A DNA stretch of 64,000 nucleotides from JAALLB01 sp017643495 (GTDB taxonomy: Bacteria; Pseudomonadota; Alphaproteobacteria; Rhizobiales; Rhizobiaceae), in contig OZ244147.1 in NCBI GenBank assembly GCA_965216105.1, forward strand, positions 1,984,001 to 2,048,000, given 5' to 3'. The stretch's first letter is position 1; each line of letters opens with the position of its first letter. The notes below the pieces were generated by a model that ran no database searches, was not told the origin of the DNA, and saw nothing but the letters and a program-made list of their open reading frames with translations. Positions 18,682 to 27,763 of this stretch are shown piece after piece. A program made the position numbers and the translations under genes.

Positions 18682-19491
18682 TTATCCTTCGATCAACAGG
18701 CGCTTGAGGTGAACTCCGGCAACCTCCCGCCGATACCATTCACTGGCAATTGCATCGGAAACCGGGTTCAGGCCATCCAGGGCCGCTGCGGCAGCGGCTT
18801 CTGCCACTTGTTCGTTGATGGATTGTCCATCCAGTGCGCGTTCGGCCCCGCTTGAGCGCACAGGCTTCTCTGCCATGTTGCCGAATGCAATTCGCGCACC
18901 CGTAATCCGGCTACCGGAACCCGGCAGATAAGCAGCGATTGAAAGTATCGAAACGCCCTTCGGCTTTACCCTGCTTATCTTGCGAAAACGGAATGACCTG
19001 TCATCACTGACCCGGTCAAGGCTGACTGCGCGGACCAGCCGGTTTCTGTTCCGGTCACGATCGCGTAGCCAGTCATCGATTGAAGATTGCCCGCCGGAGC
19101 CGGCAATTTCCACCGATGCACCAAGAGCAAGCAAGGCGGTTGTAAAATCACCATAAGGCGCCTCAGCAAAAAGATTGCCACCTACCGTTGCCGCTGACCG
19201 TATGGCCGGGCCGCCAACCGAACGGGCCACAGGATGCAGGAAGGAGAGTTCCCGGTTTGCAAGAATTGCAGACATCGTAACGCCCGCTCCCAAGACAACC
19301 GAACCGCCACTCGAGCGTATTTCCCTGTAGGCAGGATCTCGCGTCAGCACCAGTTTGCTGAATGGTTCATCGCCTTCATTGACTGTCCGCATGACCAGCG
19401 TACCACCGCCATGAAAACGTGCATTCTGGTCTGATGCCAGTGCCCGGGCTGCATCATCAAGCCGATCATGTGTTTCTACGGTAATTGCCAT
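18682..19491 (-). CDS. FAD-binding medium subunit of molybdenum hydroxylase
   Basis: A 269-residue CoxM-type subunit. The first FAD segment is the GGGTLVMR region, and the second is the SAATVGGNLFAEAPYGDF region; a CO-dehydrogenase-type C-terminal domain follows. It accepts electrons from the 2Fe-2S subunit and passes them to an acceptor such as quinone or NAD. The first FAD motif is somewhat reduced compared with the AGGTDL form in xanthine dehydrogenases. It lies 12 bp after the SRPBCC gene and 10 bp before the 2Fe-2S subunit. Confidence 0.92.
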   Translation of the reverse strand: MAITVETHDRLDDAARALASDQNARFHGGGTLVMRTVNEGDEPFSKLVLTRDPAYREIRSSGGSVVLGAGVTMSAILANRELSFLHPVARSVGGPAIRSAATVGGNLFAEAPYGDFTTALLALGASVEIAGSGGQSSIDDWLRDRDRNRNRLVRAVSLDRVSDDRSFRFRKISRVKPKGVSILSIAAYLPGSGSRITGARIAFGNMAEKPVRSSGAERALDGQSINEQVAEAAAAAALDGLNPVSDAIASEWYRREVAGVHLKRLLIEG

Positions 19492-19503
19492 TATCCGGAG
19501 TCC

Positions 19504-19944
19504 TCAATTCAGATTCATGTGGTTGCGGATTGCATCAAACCCGGCTTCGTAAATTCCCTCACCGACGAGCGTTGCCAGTTCGCTTTCCCTGCCTGCGGGT
19601 GTGTCAAACCGGCATTCCCAATGCCAGAAACTCCGATCCCCATCAGTGACAGGCAGTACGCGGACATGGCTCACGTAGTTGAGTAGCGGAACAGGGGTCT
19701 CAAGTAGGCAATACGAGTAGGCCATGTCGATATCGGAAAGCGTCAACAATTGTTCCCTGAGATTTGAGCCGTCTTCCAGGTTGAAGTTCCTCACGCACCC
19801 GATGCGATCAGCCGTGTAACCGCGCTCAATATGACTGGTGGCGACAACCGGATGCCATTCTTCGTGACCATTGAAGTCCCGGATTACATCCCAGAGCTCT
19901 TCCACGCTGGTATTCATGATCGTGCTCTTGACGACTTTCACCAT
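19504..19944 (-). CDS. SRPBCC-fold protein (second tandem copy)
   Basis: A 146-residue SRPBCC/polyketide-cyclase-like protein. Conserved stretches shared with the preceding gene include RDFNGHEEWHP, RIGCVRNF, LTLSDIDMAYSY and PVTDGDR. It contains a hydrophobic ligand-binding fold and no catalytic motif I can name. CO dehydrogenase operons carry an SRPBCC-type gene, coxG, linked to membrane recruitment of the enzyme; position directly before the FAD subunit gene suggests an analogous role here. The assignment to CoxG function is inference. Confidence 0.85.
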   Translation of the reverse strand: MVKVVKSTIMNTSVEELWDVIRDFNGHEEWHPVVATSHIERGYTADRIGCVRNFNLEDGSNLREQLLTLSDIDMAYSYCLLETPVPLLNYVSHVRVLPVTDGDRSFWHWECRFDTPAGRESELATLVGEGIYEAGFDAIRNHMNLN

Positions 19945-19948
19945 TGCC

Positions 19949-20386
19949 CTACCCGCTGAAATGCCGTTTCAGGGCATCAAATCCGGCCTGAAAGACATTG
20001 CTGCCAATGCCTTCGACAAGATCGTTTTCATTTTCGGGGGCGCACTCAAAATCCGCAGACCATTCAACAAACGTCCTGTCCCCGTCTGTCACCGGTGTCA
20101 GGCGCAATGTGGCCACATAATCGGTCAGGGGCATTCCGCTTTCCAGAATTGCGTAAGTGCAGAAATAGTCATAGTCGGACAAGCCAAGCAGTTTTTCCCG
20201 TATGCGGTCGCCGTTCTGGACAGTGAAATTTCGCACACAACCAATCTTGTCCGAGGGTTCCCCCTCCTCGATCCTGCTTTCCTGAATACGCGGGTGCCAG
20301 CGAGGCAGGGCGTTAAAATCCCTGACCCGGTCCCAGACCTTTGCAACAGGTGCGCCTATTACGCTGGAAACATAGACACGTGCCAT
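19949..20386 (-). CDS. SRPBCC-fold protein (first tandem copy)
   Basis: A 145-residue SRPBCC protein, a clear paralogue of its neighbour: VRDFNALPRWHP, KIGCVRNF, LLGLSDYDYFCTYA, PVTDGDRTF and FQAGFDALKRHF align along the whole length. Two bp separate it from the flotillin stop and 4 bp from the next SRPBCC gene. Such close packing suggests the flotillin, SRPBCC pair and hydroxylase are made together. A ligand or partner cannot be named. Confidence 0.85.
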   Translation of the reverse strand: MARVYVSSVIGAPVAKVWDRVRDFNALPRWHPRIQESRIEEGEPSDKIGCVRNFTVQNGDRIREKLLGLSDYDYFCTYAILESGMPLTDYVATLRLTPVTDGDRTFVEWSADFECAPENENDLVEGIGSNVFQAGFDALKRHFSG

Positions 20387-20388
20387 GA

Positions 20389-23300
20389 CTACTTGTCCCC
20401 CTTGCCGGGCTTGTCCTTGCCGGAAGGTTTGGCGCCGGATGTGTCTCCATCACCCTTTTTACCGTCCTCCGGTTTACCGTCTGCCTGGTTTTTGTTGCGC
20501 CGTTCACTCTCCGAAATGATGCGATTGAGATCACTCGCTTCGCGAAGCAGCCCGCCCTGTTTGGCAATATTGCTGCCGTCTATGCCGATATCGGAGAGAA
20601 GCTCGTCAATCATGGGAGCCTGCACACGGTAGCGAAGTGCCGAATTGATCACTTCATCGGTCGGGCTACCGCCACCGCCGCCGCCACCACGGCCTCCGGA
20701 GCCGGAGTTGCCGTCACCGCTGACATTCACACCGGAACCGTCAAGCTGCATGATGCGGATATCGCTGATTTTCTCCATTGGCTTGACAGACGCGGAGATA
20801 ATGCCTTCGACATGCTCGAGCAGTTTGCGGCGGAACAGGCCGAAGCGAGCACCATCGCTGAGCGTGTTCTCTGCCTCGTACAGCAGACGTTGGGCTTCCG
20901 CTTCCACGGCCCGCCTGATTTTCTCTGCCTCGGCAGCAATTTTCTCTTCTTCGGCAAGCTTTTCGGCCATCAGGACATCAATGGTTTTCTTGCGTTTTGC
21001 CTCTTCTGTCTCGCGGGTTGTCTTGACCTTTTCTTCAGCCTCGGTTGCCTTCACGCGCTCGAGGTCTGCAGCAGCACGGGCAGCCGATTCCTCAAGTGAT
21101 TTCTTGTAAAGGACGACAGCCTTTTCCATCTTGGCTTCTTCCACTGCCTGTTCGCGGGCCACTTCACGACGCCTGCGTTCCGTTTCGTGGTTGATACGAG
21201 CCTCATCCAGACCGAGCTCGGAAACAATCCGGGAGCGTTCAATCTCTTCCTGTGAAGCAATTTCCGCTTCCCGAAGCGCCTGAACCCTGGCAATTTCAAG
21301 TTGCTCGTAGGCACGTTTGCGCTCAAGCCTGGCTGCATCAAGGGCCTGTTCACGACTGACATCCGATGTCTCGATACGTGTTTTGGCCTCGATTTCGGCA
21401 GACTGGCGTTCGGCATCGGCGGATGCACGCTCGGCCTTTTTCGCTGCCAGTTCGATGACCCTTTGTTCTTCGGCTTCCTCGACAGCTTTCTGACGGTCTA
21501 TGTTGACCAGTTCACGTGACTGCTGTGATGCAATCCTGCCTTTCTCAAGCTCGAGCTCGGTCGAGATACGCTTGTGTTCGACCTTCTCGCGGCGTGTAAT
21601 GTCTGCCGTTTCGACTGACTCGTCACGGGCGATTTCCTTCGCACGCGTTTCCTGCTCAGCCGCAATCCGCTCTGCATCGAGTGAACGTTTCTGAGAAATG
21701 CGTGCTGCTTCAACAGCCTCATCCGCTGCAACCTGGGCCTCATCCAGCGCCTTGTTGCGAGCTATTTCCATGTTGCGCAGCTCTTCATCCCTGCCGATCT
21801 TCTCACGGGATGTTTCAAGTTCCTTCTCGATCTGAAGTTGCTCGACCACACGACGAGACTGGGTTTCCGTTTTCTGGATTGCCTCGTTGCGCTCGATTTC
21901 CTTCGCACGGGTTTCCTTTTCAGCCGCGATCCGCTCCGCGTCGAGAACCTTTTTCTGTGCGATGCGAACAGCTTCGACAGATTCATCGGCCTTCACCTGC
22001 GCCTGATCCAGAGTGCGGTTGCGTTCTATTTCAAGACTGCGGACTTCCTCGTCACGGGCAATCTGGTCGCGGGATGTTTCGAGTTCCTTTTCGATACGCA
22101 ACTGTTCAACCGAACGCCGGGAATTGGTTTCGGCCGCTTCAATGGACTCATTGCGCTCAATCTCGCGGGAACGGATCTCTGTTTCAGCAACGATCCGTTG
22201 AGCATCAACATATTTCCGCTGCTCTATGCGGGCAGCCTCGGTTGCCTGCTGGGACTCGGTTTCGCGAAGCACTGTTTCTTCACGTTTGGCAATGCGCTCC
22301 TGATCAATCCTGGCCTCAACATCAATCCTGGCAGCTTCAACTGTTTGCCGTGTCGAGATTTCCGCAGTTTCCAGCGCTTCATTGCGGGAAATTTCAAGCT
22401 TGCGGGTTGCCTGTTCAGAAGCGATACGCTCTGCAGCAATTTTCTTCTCACGGGCAATTCGTGCAGCTTCCGTGGCTTCCGATGCGGCAATCTCTGCAGC
22501 CTCAAGCGCTTTCTGACGCTCGATTTCAAGCTCGCGAATACTGCGGTCGCTGGCAATCCGTTCTGCAGAAATTCCCTGGTTTTCAGCGATACGCAGCTTT
22601 TCTGTCGCCTCACGAGAAGCAATTTCAGCAGCTTCGACAGCCTGTTGGCGAGCAATTTCACGCTCACGTGTCTGGCGTTCGTTCTCAATGCGGCTTTCAT
22701 TGACAGCACGTTCCTGTTCGATCCGTGCCTTTTCCGTGGTCTCGCGGGCTGCGATTTCCTGCTGCTCGGTTTCTTCGCGCGCAGCAATTTCCTTTTGCTC
22801 GAGGGCACGTTTTCTTTCGATTTCGCGCGCCTGGGTTTCCTGCTCGTTCTTGATACGGGCTTGAGTAACCGAACGCTCCTGCTCAAGACGGGCTTTCTCG
22901 ATCTCCTCACGCGATTTGATTTCGATGGATTCTATCGTCTGGGTTCTGGCTATTTCCTGTTCCCGGATTTGCCGTTCAGACTCGATACGTGCCTTTGCAA
23001 TAGCCTCGTCATTCGTTATCTTGGTTCGTTCGATTTCTTCCCGGGCTACAATCTGGGCACGTTCTGCTTCGGTGTCGCGCTCGGCTCTTTCACGAGCAAG
23101 TTCGGCGCGTTGTTGCGCCCGCTTGAATTCCACCTCACGCTCCTGGACAAGCCTTGCTTCTTCGCTTTCCTGCTCAATGGCAAGTGCCTGCTTTTCAGCT
23201 TCCAGATTGCGCGCACGGATCTGGATCATCGAATCCTGTTCGATATCATTTCTCAGTTTCCTGCGGCTCTCAATGTCCTTGATAAGGGTGGTAAGACCCT

Positions 23301-23904
23301 CAGCATCAAACCGGTTGGAAGGATTGAAATATTCCAGATCGGTCTGGTCAATATCCATGATCGCAACCGTTTCCAGTTCAAGGCCGTTGCGCGCAAGGTC
23401 TTCCTGCGCAGCCTCTTTCACTCGGCTGACAAAGTCACTGCGTTTTTCATGCAGTTCCGCCATGGTCATCTCCGCTGCGACGACGCGCAGGGCAGATTCG
23501 AATTTGCTGGAGAGCAAAGAGTGCAGATATTCCCGCTCGAGCGTACGTCGGCCCAGTGTCGAGGCTGCAATTGCCACATCCGGCCGGTTTGACTTCACGC
23601 GAACATAAAACTCTGACTCTACATCGATGCGCATCCGGTCTTTTGTGATCAGCGCATCTTCCTTGTTGCGGATCACTTCCAGTGGCACAACATTCATGTT
23701 TACCGGCGTGATGTCATGGATGATCGGCCACACGAATGCGCCGCCATCAATCACCACTTTTTCTCCGAGAAAACCGGTTCGTACAAAGGCAATTTCCTTT
23801 GTCGACCTGCGGTAAAGCCGGTTCATGACCCAGTAAATGATGGCAATGACAATTACGGCCAGTATCAGCCAGAGTATCAATTGCCCGATGAGCTCTCCTG
23901 TCAT
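20389..23904 (-). CDS. Giant flotillin-like SPFH protein with hendecad coiled-coil repeats
   Basis: A 1171-residue protein, about twice the length of typical flotillins. Residues about 7-27 are a membrane anchor, followed by an SPFH/band-7 domain (about 35-210; DALITKDRMRIDVE, LARNGLELETVAIMDIDQTD). Residues about 225-1010 are continuous Glu/Arg/Ala/Ile-rich coiled coil. An EI(E/A/S)R marker recurs at 317, 361, 416, 460, 504, 581, 625, 669, 713, 757 and 801: spacings of 44, 55 or 77, all multiples of 11. A flotillin-like end (LFRRKLLEHVEGIISASVKP), a Gly-rich linker (1066-1079) and a Lys/Gly/Asp tail finish the protein. It lies inside the operon, 2 bp before SRPBCC. A membrane scaffold for the operon's enzymes is a hypothesis. 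Confidence 0.9.
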   Translation of the reverse strand: MTGELIGQLILWLILAVIVIAIIYWVMNRLYRRSTKEIAFVRTGFLGEKVVIDGGAFVWPIIHDITPVNMNVVPLEVIRNKEDALITKDRMRIDVESEFYVRVKSNRPDVAIAASTLGRRTLEREYLHSLLSSKFESALRVVAAEMTMAELHEKRSDFVSRVKEAAQEDLARNGLELETVAIMDIDQTDLEYFNPSNRFDAEGLTTLIKDIESRRKLRNDIEQDSMIQIRARNLEAEKQALAIEQESEEARLVQEREVEFKRAQQRAELARERAERDTEAERAQIVAREEIERTKITNDEAIAKARIESERQIREQEIARTQTIESIEIKSREEIEKARLEQERSVTQARIKNEQETQAREIERKRALEQKEIAAREETEQQEIAARETTEKARIEQERAVNESRIENERQTREREIARQQAVEAAEIASREATEKLRIAENQGISAERIASDRSIRELEIERQKALEAAEIAASEATEAARIAREKKIAAERIASEQATRKLEISRNEALETAEISTRQTVEAARIDVEARIDQERIAKREETVLRETESQQATEAARIEQRKYVDAQRIVAETEIRSREIERNESIEAAETNSRRSVEQLRIEKELETSRDQIARDEEVRSLEIERNRTLDQAQVKADESVEAVRIAQKKVLDAERIAAEKETRAKEIERNEAIQKTETQSRRVVEQLQIEKELETSREKIGRDEELRNMEIARNKALDEAQVAADEAVEAARISQKRSLDAERIAAEQETRAKEIARDESVETADITRREKVEHKRISTELELEKGRIASQQSRELVNIDRQKAVEEAEEQRVIELAAKKAERASADAERQSAEIEAKTRIETSDVSREQALDAARLERKRAYEQLEIARVQALREAEIASQEEIERSRIVSELGLDEARINHETERRRREVAREQAVEEAKMEKAVVLYKKSLEESAARAAADLERVKATEAEEKVKTTRETEEAKRKKTIDVLMAEKLAEEEKIAAEAEKIRRAVEAEAQRLLYEAENTLSDGARFGLFRRKLLEHVEGIISASVKPMEKISDIRIMQLDGSGVNVSGDGNSGSGGRGGGGGGGSPTDEVINSALRYRVQAPMIDELLSDIGIDGSNIAKQGGLLREASDLNRIISESERRNKNQADGKPEDGKKGDGDTSGAKPSGKDKPGKGDK
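21640..22167 (-). repeat. Two tandem 264-bp coding repeats in the flotillin gene
   Basis: Residues 580-667 and 668-755 of the giant flotillin align without gaps over 88 residues each (for example REIERNESIEAA with KEIERNEAIQKT, and LDAERIAAEKETRA with LDAERIAAEQETRA). Each unit is two 44-residue sub-units, i.e. eight 11-residue hendecads. DNA similarity is also visible between copies. The pattern points to growth by unequal recombination in steps that preserve the 11-residue phase. Confidence 0.9.
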
Positions 23905-23955
23905 CGATTTTCCTCCAAAGGTATTGCAGCCAGTTTACGCATTTCCATGATCTCG

Positions 23956-24786
23956 TTAATGACCCTGAATCTTTTTAAATTTGCGCGTTTGTTCTGTAAG
24001 CGCCACTTCCGTTGGCAACCTCTCCATGGATGAGGCACCATAAAAGCCGTGGCAATTATCAGTGTTCTTGAGAATGAATTCTGCATCTTCGGGCATTGCC
24101 ACAGGCCCGCCATGCACCAGAATGATTGCATCCTTGTTGACTTTCAGTGCAGCATCCGCCCAGCTCAGGACAAGGGCCGGACACTCTTCAAGCTTCACGC
24201 CTGTCTCCGCGCCGATCGAACCGCCCGTGGTCAATCCAAGATGACAGACGATGATGTCTGCACCGGCCTTGGCCATGGCAGCCGCATCATCCTCATTGAA
24301 AACATAAGGCGTTGTCAGCATGTCCTTGTCATGGGCCTTTGCAACCATGTCCACTTCAAGGCTGTATGACATACCGGTTTCTTCAAGGTTGGCCCGGAAA
24401 TTGCCATCGATCAATCCGACCGTCGGAAAGTTCTGAATTCCGGAGAACCCTGCCTCCCTGACCTGGTCCAGAAACCGGTCCATGAGACGGAAAGGATCAG
24501 ATGCACATACCCCGGCGAGAACCGGCGTGTTCTTCACGACAGGCAATACCTCGCCAGCCATCTCCATCACGACACCGTTGGCATCACCATAGGGCATCAG
24601 ACCGGCAAGAGAGCCCCTACCCGCCATGCGATACCGGCCGGAATTGTAAATCACGATGAGGTCAATCCCGCCTGCCTCTTCGCATTTGGCTGAAAGGCCG
24701 GTTCCCGCACCGCCACCGATTATCGGCTCGCCGGCCTGTTTCATTGCCTGGAACTTTTCCAAAATCTGCTTTCGCTCAAATGCCAT
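23956..24786 (-). CDS. TIM-barrel 'phosphoenolpyruvate hydrolase' family protein (Tm-1 C-terminal-half homologue)
   Basis: A 276-residue TIM-barrel protein of the family annotated as phosphoenolpyruvate hydrolase or TIM-barrel signal transduction protein. Landmarks are PIIGGGAGTGLSAKCEEAGG, LIVIYNSGRYRMAG, GVCASDPF, GIQNFPTVGLIDG and LVHGGPVA. The family is the partner of UPF0261/Tm-1-like ATP-binding proteins; both halves are fused in the tomato Tm-1 resistance protein. Here the partner domain is in the next upstream gene, 6 bp away. The true reaction is not established for the family. Confidence 0.85.
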   Translation of the reverse strand: MAFERKQILEKFQAMKQAGEPIIGGGAGTGLSAKCEEAGGIDLIVIYNSGRYRMAGRGSLAGLMPYGDANGVVMEMAGEVLPVVKNTPVLAGVCASDPFRLMDRFLDQVREAGFSGIQNFPTVGLIDGNFRANLEETGMSYSLEVDMVAKAHDKDMLTTPYVFNEDDAAAMAKAGADIIVCHLGLTTGGSIGAETGVKLEECPALVLSWADAALKVNKDAIILVHGGPVAMPEDAEFILKNTDNCHGFYGASSMERLPTEVALTEQTRKFKKIQGH

Positions 24787-24792
24787 CGCGTA

Positions 24793-26991
24793 TCATGCCC
24801 TTTGTTTTTTCTGGCGTCCGCCACCGTGAAACTGACGAAAGGTCTTTGCGACCTCTTCGGCAAATTCCGGATCATTGATATTGTATGGAAGCCGCACCAA
24901 TTGGCGGTTTGTGGTCTGTACGACCGTTTTTTCCAATGCATCGAACAAGGCATTCAGTGCCTTGGGATCGTGGAAAGCCTCACCCGGCTTGTCGAGCATG
25001 GATACACCGCCTTCTGGCAGGTAAAAGCGAACCGGCGCTTCCATCTGGTTCAACCGGTTACCAATCCACCTTCCCATTTCCGCATTTTCTTCCGGCGTCG
25101 TACGCATCAGCGTTATCTGCGGGTTGTGATGGTAGAAAAGACGGTCGGAAAACTTGTCAGGGACCGTGTCCGGAGCGGCGAAATTCACCATGTCCAATGC
25201 ACCGCAGGAGCCGATATAGGGAATGCGTTTGCGAATGATCGCGCCGAAACGGTCCTCGGTTGCCTTGAATATCCCGCCGACGACCATGTCACAGATTTCG
25301 GTTGTTGTTATATCAACAACAGCCCGGATCATCCCGCTGTCGACGAGCTTCTCCATGGATTGGCCGCCGATACCGGTTGCATGAAACACGAGACATTCAT
25401 GACTGTCTTCCAGCAACGAGACCAGTTGCTGCACACAGGGAGTTGTGACACCAAACATCGTCAGTCCGGCCACAGGTTTTTCATCGGCACCATCATGGCG
25501 TGAGCGTTCTGCTTCACGGTAACCACTTGCCATGCCTGCAATCGCATGGGCGGCGTTTGCCAGTACCCGTTTGGTAATCGAGTTGAGACCCTGGACGTCA
25601 GCCACCGAATACATCATGGAAATGTCAGACGGCCCCACATAAGCGCTCACGTCACCCGATGCGACCGTTGAGACGATCACTTTCGGCACACCCACAGGGA
25701 GCGCTCGCATCGCGGGAGCCAGCATTGCCGTGCCACCTGACCCGCCTGCCCCGATAATGCCTGCAATGCCGGATTGCTGTGCCATCCAGCGTTCGAATGC
25801 GAGTGTCATGCCAGCCACAGATGCCCCACGGTCAGCGGAGAAAACCCCGCTTGCACCACGTGGATGAAAAGCGGCTATCTGGCTAGCCGGAATTTCCGCA
25901 CCGGAATGTTTTCCTGATGTGGAGAGGTCGACCAAACGAACCGGCAGTTTGTAGCCGCGGATAATATCACGCATGAAACGCAATTCTTCACCCTTGGTAT
26001 CAAGGGTTCCTGCCACCAGAACAACAGAATCGCCCCCGGATGTCAGCGGGCGGAATTCCTGCATGCTGGCAACATTGGAGGAAACACCCGGTATCGGCGA
26101 GACGGTACGTGCATTCTGTTCAATGACCCGGACGGGAACGGGCCTGGACCAGCGATTGGGAATGGTCGGGTTGGAAAGGTAGATACGAACCGGTTTGGCT
26201 GCAGCTTTTTGTGACGGCTGGCTTGTTTCCGGTTCTGAACTCTCTTCTTCGGGAGCTTCGGAATGTCGACCAACGCCCAGAAGACGCTGCTGAAGATCCC
26301 TGTCTCCGGCCAGTTGCCCCGCATCGATTACCCGGTTGATCTGGCCGTTCACCATAATGGCGACCTGCTCGGAAACTGAAGTTGCAACACCGATATTCTG
26401 CTCAATGACCAGAACATCGATATCACCCTCTTCTCCCAGCCGTACCAGCATGTCCTCAACCTGGGAAACAATCACCGGTGCGAGGCCTTCGGTCGGCTCA
26501 TCCATGACCAGAAGCTTCGGATTGGTAAGCAGTGCACGCCCGATTGCCAGCATCTGCTGTTCACCGCCGGAAAGCTGCCCGCCACCATTGTTACGCCGTT
26601 CGGCAAGCCGCGGGAAAACGGAATAGATACGTTCGGGTGACCATGCACCGCCCTTGTTGCCCGCCATCAGGCGCAGATGTTCATCAACCGTGAGCGAGCG
26701 CCACAGGCGCCTGCCCTGGGGAACATACCCGATGCCCATCCGGGCAATCGAGGCAGGGTCCATGTTTGAAATATCCTGACCGGCAAAGCGGATGGCACCG
26801 GATGAAACAGGAACAAGGCCCATGATCGCCTTGCACAGGGTCGTCTTGCCCATGCCGTTCCTGCCGACAACCGACAGGACCCCTGACCCCAGCGTAAGGT
26901 CCACGCCCTGCAAAGCATGGGATGCACCATAATAGACATTCAACCCTCGCACATCGAGGATCGGAGGGCCGGTTCTGGCACGTTCAACCAT
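24793..26991 (-). CDS. LivF-type ABC ATPase fused to a Tm-1-like (UPF0261) ATP-binding domain
   Basis: A 732-residue fusion. Residues 1-240 are a complete LivF-type ABC ATPase: Walker A GRNGMGKT (43-50), signature LSGGE (140-144), Walker B LVMDEP (161-166). An acidic/Gln-rich linker (about 241-270) leads to a Tm-1-like/UPF0261 domain (about 320-728) with VAGTLDTKGEE, GAGGSGGTAM and FHATGIGGQSMEKL. The ATG at 26991 overlaps the livG stop by 8 bp and has a perfect GGAGGT site; a longer open frame upstream is ignored. It is the only LivF-like ATPase in the cluster, so it must serve the transporter and at the same time carries the partner of the next gene's TIM barrel. Confidence 0.92.
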   Translation of the reverse strand: MVERARTGPPILDVRGLNVYYGASHALQGVDLTLGSGVLSVVGRNGMGKTTLCKAIMGLVPVSSGAIRFAGQDISNMDPASIARMGIGYVPQGRRLWRSLTVDEHLRLMAGNKGGAWSPERIYSVFPRLAERRNNGGGQLSGGEQQMLAIGRALLTNPKLLVMDEPTEGLAPVIVSQVEDMLVRLGEEGDIDVLVIEQNIGVATSVSEQVAIMVNGQINRVIDAGQLAGDRDLQQRLLGVGRHSEAPEEESSEPETSQPSQKAAAKPVRIYLSNPTIPNRWSRPVPVRVIEQNARTVSPIPGVSSNVASMQEFRPLTSGGDSVVLVAGTLDTKGEELRFMRDIIRGYKLPVRLVDLSTSGKHSGAEIPASQIAAFHPRGASGVFSADRGASVAGMTLAFERWMAQQSGIAGIIGAGGSGGTAMLAPAMRALPVGVPKVIVSTVASGDVSAYVGPSDISMMYSVADVQGLNSITKRVLANAAHAIAGMASGYREAERSRHDGADEKPVAGLTMFGVTTPCVQQLVSLLEDSHECLVFHATGIGGQSMEKLVDSGMIRAVVDITTTEICDMVVGGIFKATEDRFGAIIRKRIPYIGSCGALDMVNFAAPDTVPDKFSDRLFYHHNPQITLMRTTPEENAEMGRWIGNRLNQMEAPVRFYLPEGGVSMLDKPGEAFHDPKALNALFDALEKTVVQTTNRQLVRLPYNINDPEFAEEVAKTFRQFHGGGRQKKQRA

Positions 26992-27763
26992 GGCCACCTC
27001 CAAGATATAGCTCCTGAACCTCGGGGTCCTCTTCGATTTCCTGGGGCAGGCCTTCCTTGAAAATACGGCCATTGTGCATCATCGTGACAGACTCGGAAAC
27101 ACGCAGGGCAACATCCATGTCATGCTCGATAATGATGTATCCGATATGCTCCGGCAGACTGGTCAAAATGGTAATGAGATCACTGCGTTCCGTGGGAGAA
27201 AGCCCTGCTGCAGGTTCATCAAAAAGAATGAAACGGGGTGCTCCAGCAAGGGCAAGTGCAATCTCCAGTTGCCGCTGCTGACCATAAGAAAGGACATTGA
27301 CCAATGTTTCCCGGTGCTCTGCCAGATTTACCGTTACGATCAGGTCTTCGGCTGCTGCAACCAGCGCATCATTCTTTCGCGGACGCAACATGGAGAAACG
27401 GCCGCGGGATACGCCTGCACAGGCAAGATAGATATTGTCAAAAACACTCAGACCGCCAAACAGAAGAGAAATCTGGTAGGTCCTGCGCAACCCGCGGCGA
27501 ATTCGTTCATGAGCCGGGAAAGTGGTAACATCTTCACCGAAAAGGCGAATACTGCCAGTTGTCGGCAGAAAGTCACCCGTAATGCAATTGAACAATGTCG
27601 TCTTGCCCGCACCATTCGAACCAAGCACGGCGCGGCGTTCGCCGGGTTTTACCGTCAGGGTAATGTCGCTGAGAGCAGCCAATGCGCCAAAGTATCGTGA
27701 CATGCCCCGCAATTCGAGGGCGTTGGTACCTGCACCGGAAAGCCTGGAAGCGATATCGGTCAT
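26984..27763 (-). CDS. Branched-chain-type ABC transporter ATP-binding protein (LivG-like)
   Basis: A 259-residue LivG-type ATPase with Walker A GSNGAGKTTLF, signature LSYGQQRQLEIA, Walker B RFILFDEPAAGLSP and switch His in IIIEHDMDV. It pairs with the LivF-Tm-1 fusion to drive uptake through the two permeases. Its start overlaps the livM stop (ATGA) and its end overlaps the fusion gene by 8 bp. The transporter family (HAAT) takes amino acids, amides, urea and also aromatic acids, so substrate is open. Confidence 0.95.
   Translation of the reverse strand: MTDIASRLSGAGTNALELRGMSRYFGALAALSDITLTVKPGERRAVLGSNGAGKTTLFNCITGDFLPTTGSIRLFGEDVTTFPAHERIRRGLRRTYQISLLFGGLSVFDNIYLACAGVSRGRFSMLRPRKNDALVAAAEDLIVTVNLAEHRETLVNVLSYGQQRQLEIALALAGAPRFILFDEPAAGLSPTERSDLITILTSLPEHIGYIIIEHDMDVALRVSESVTMMHNGRIFKEGLPQEIEEDPEVQELYLGGGHG

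Noticed and set aside
21640..22167. Possible CRISPR or other non-coding tandem repeat
   Set aside because: The repeat is in frame, diverged at DNA level and explained by the protein coiled-coil repeat; no spacers are present.
21681..23592. Long open frames on the plus strand opposite the giant flotillin gene (up to 584 codons)
   Set aside because: They arise because the opposing gene is a biased Glu/Arg/Ala repeat with few antisense stops. The translations are low complexity, lack ribosome sites and match no family.
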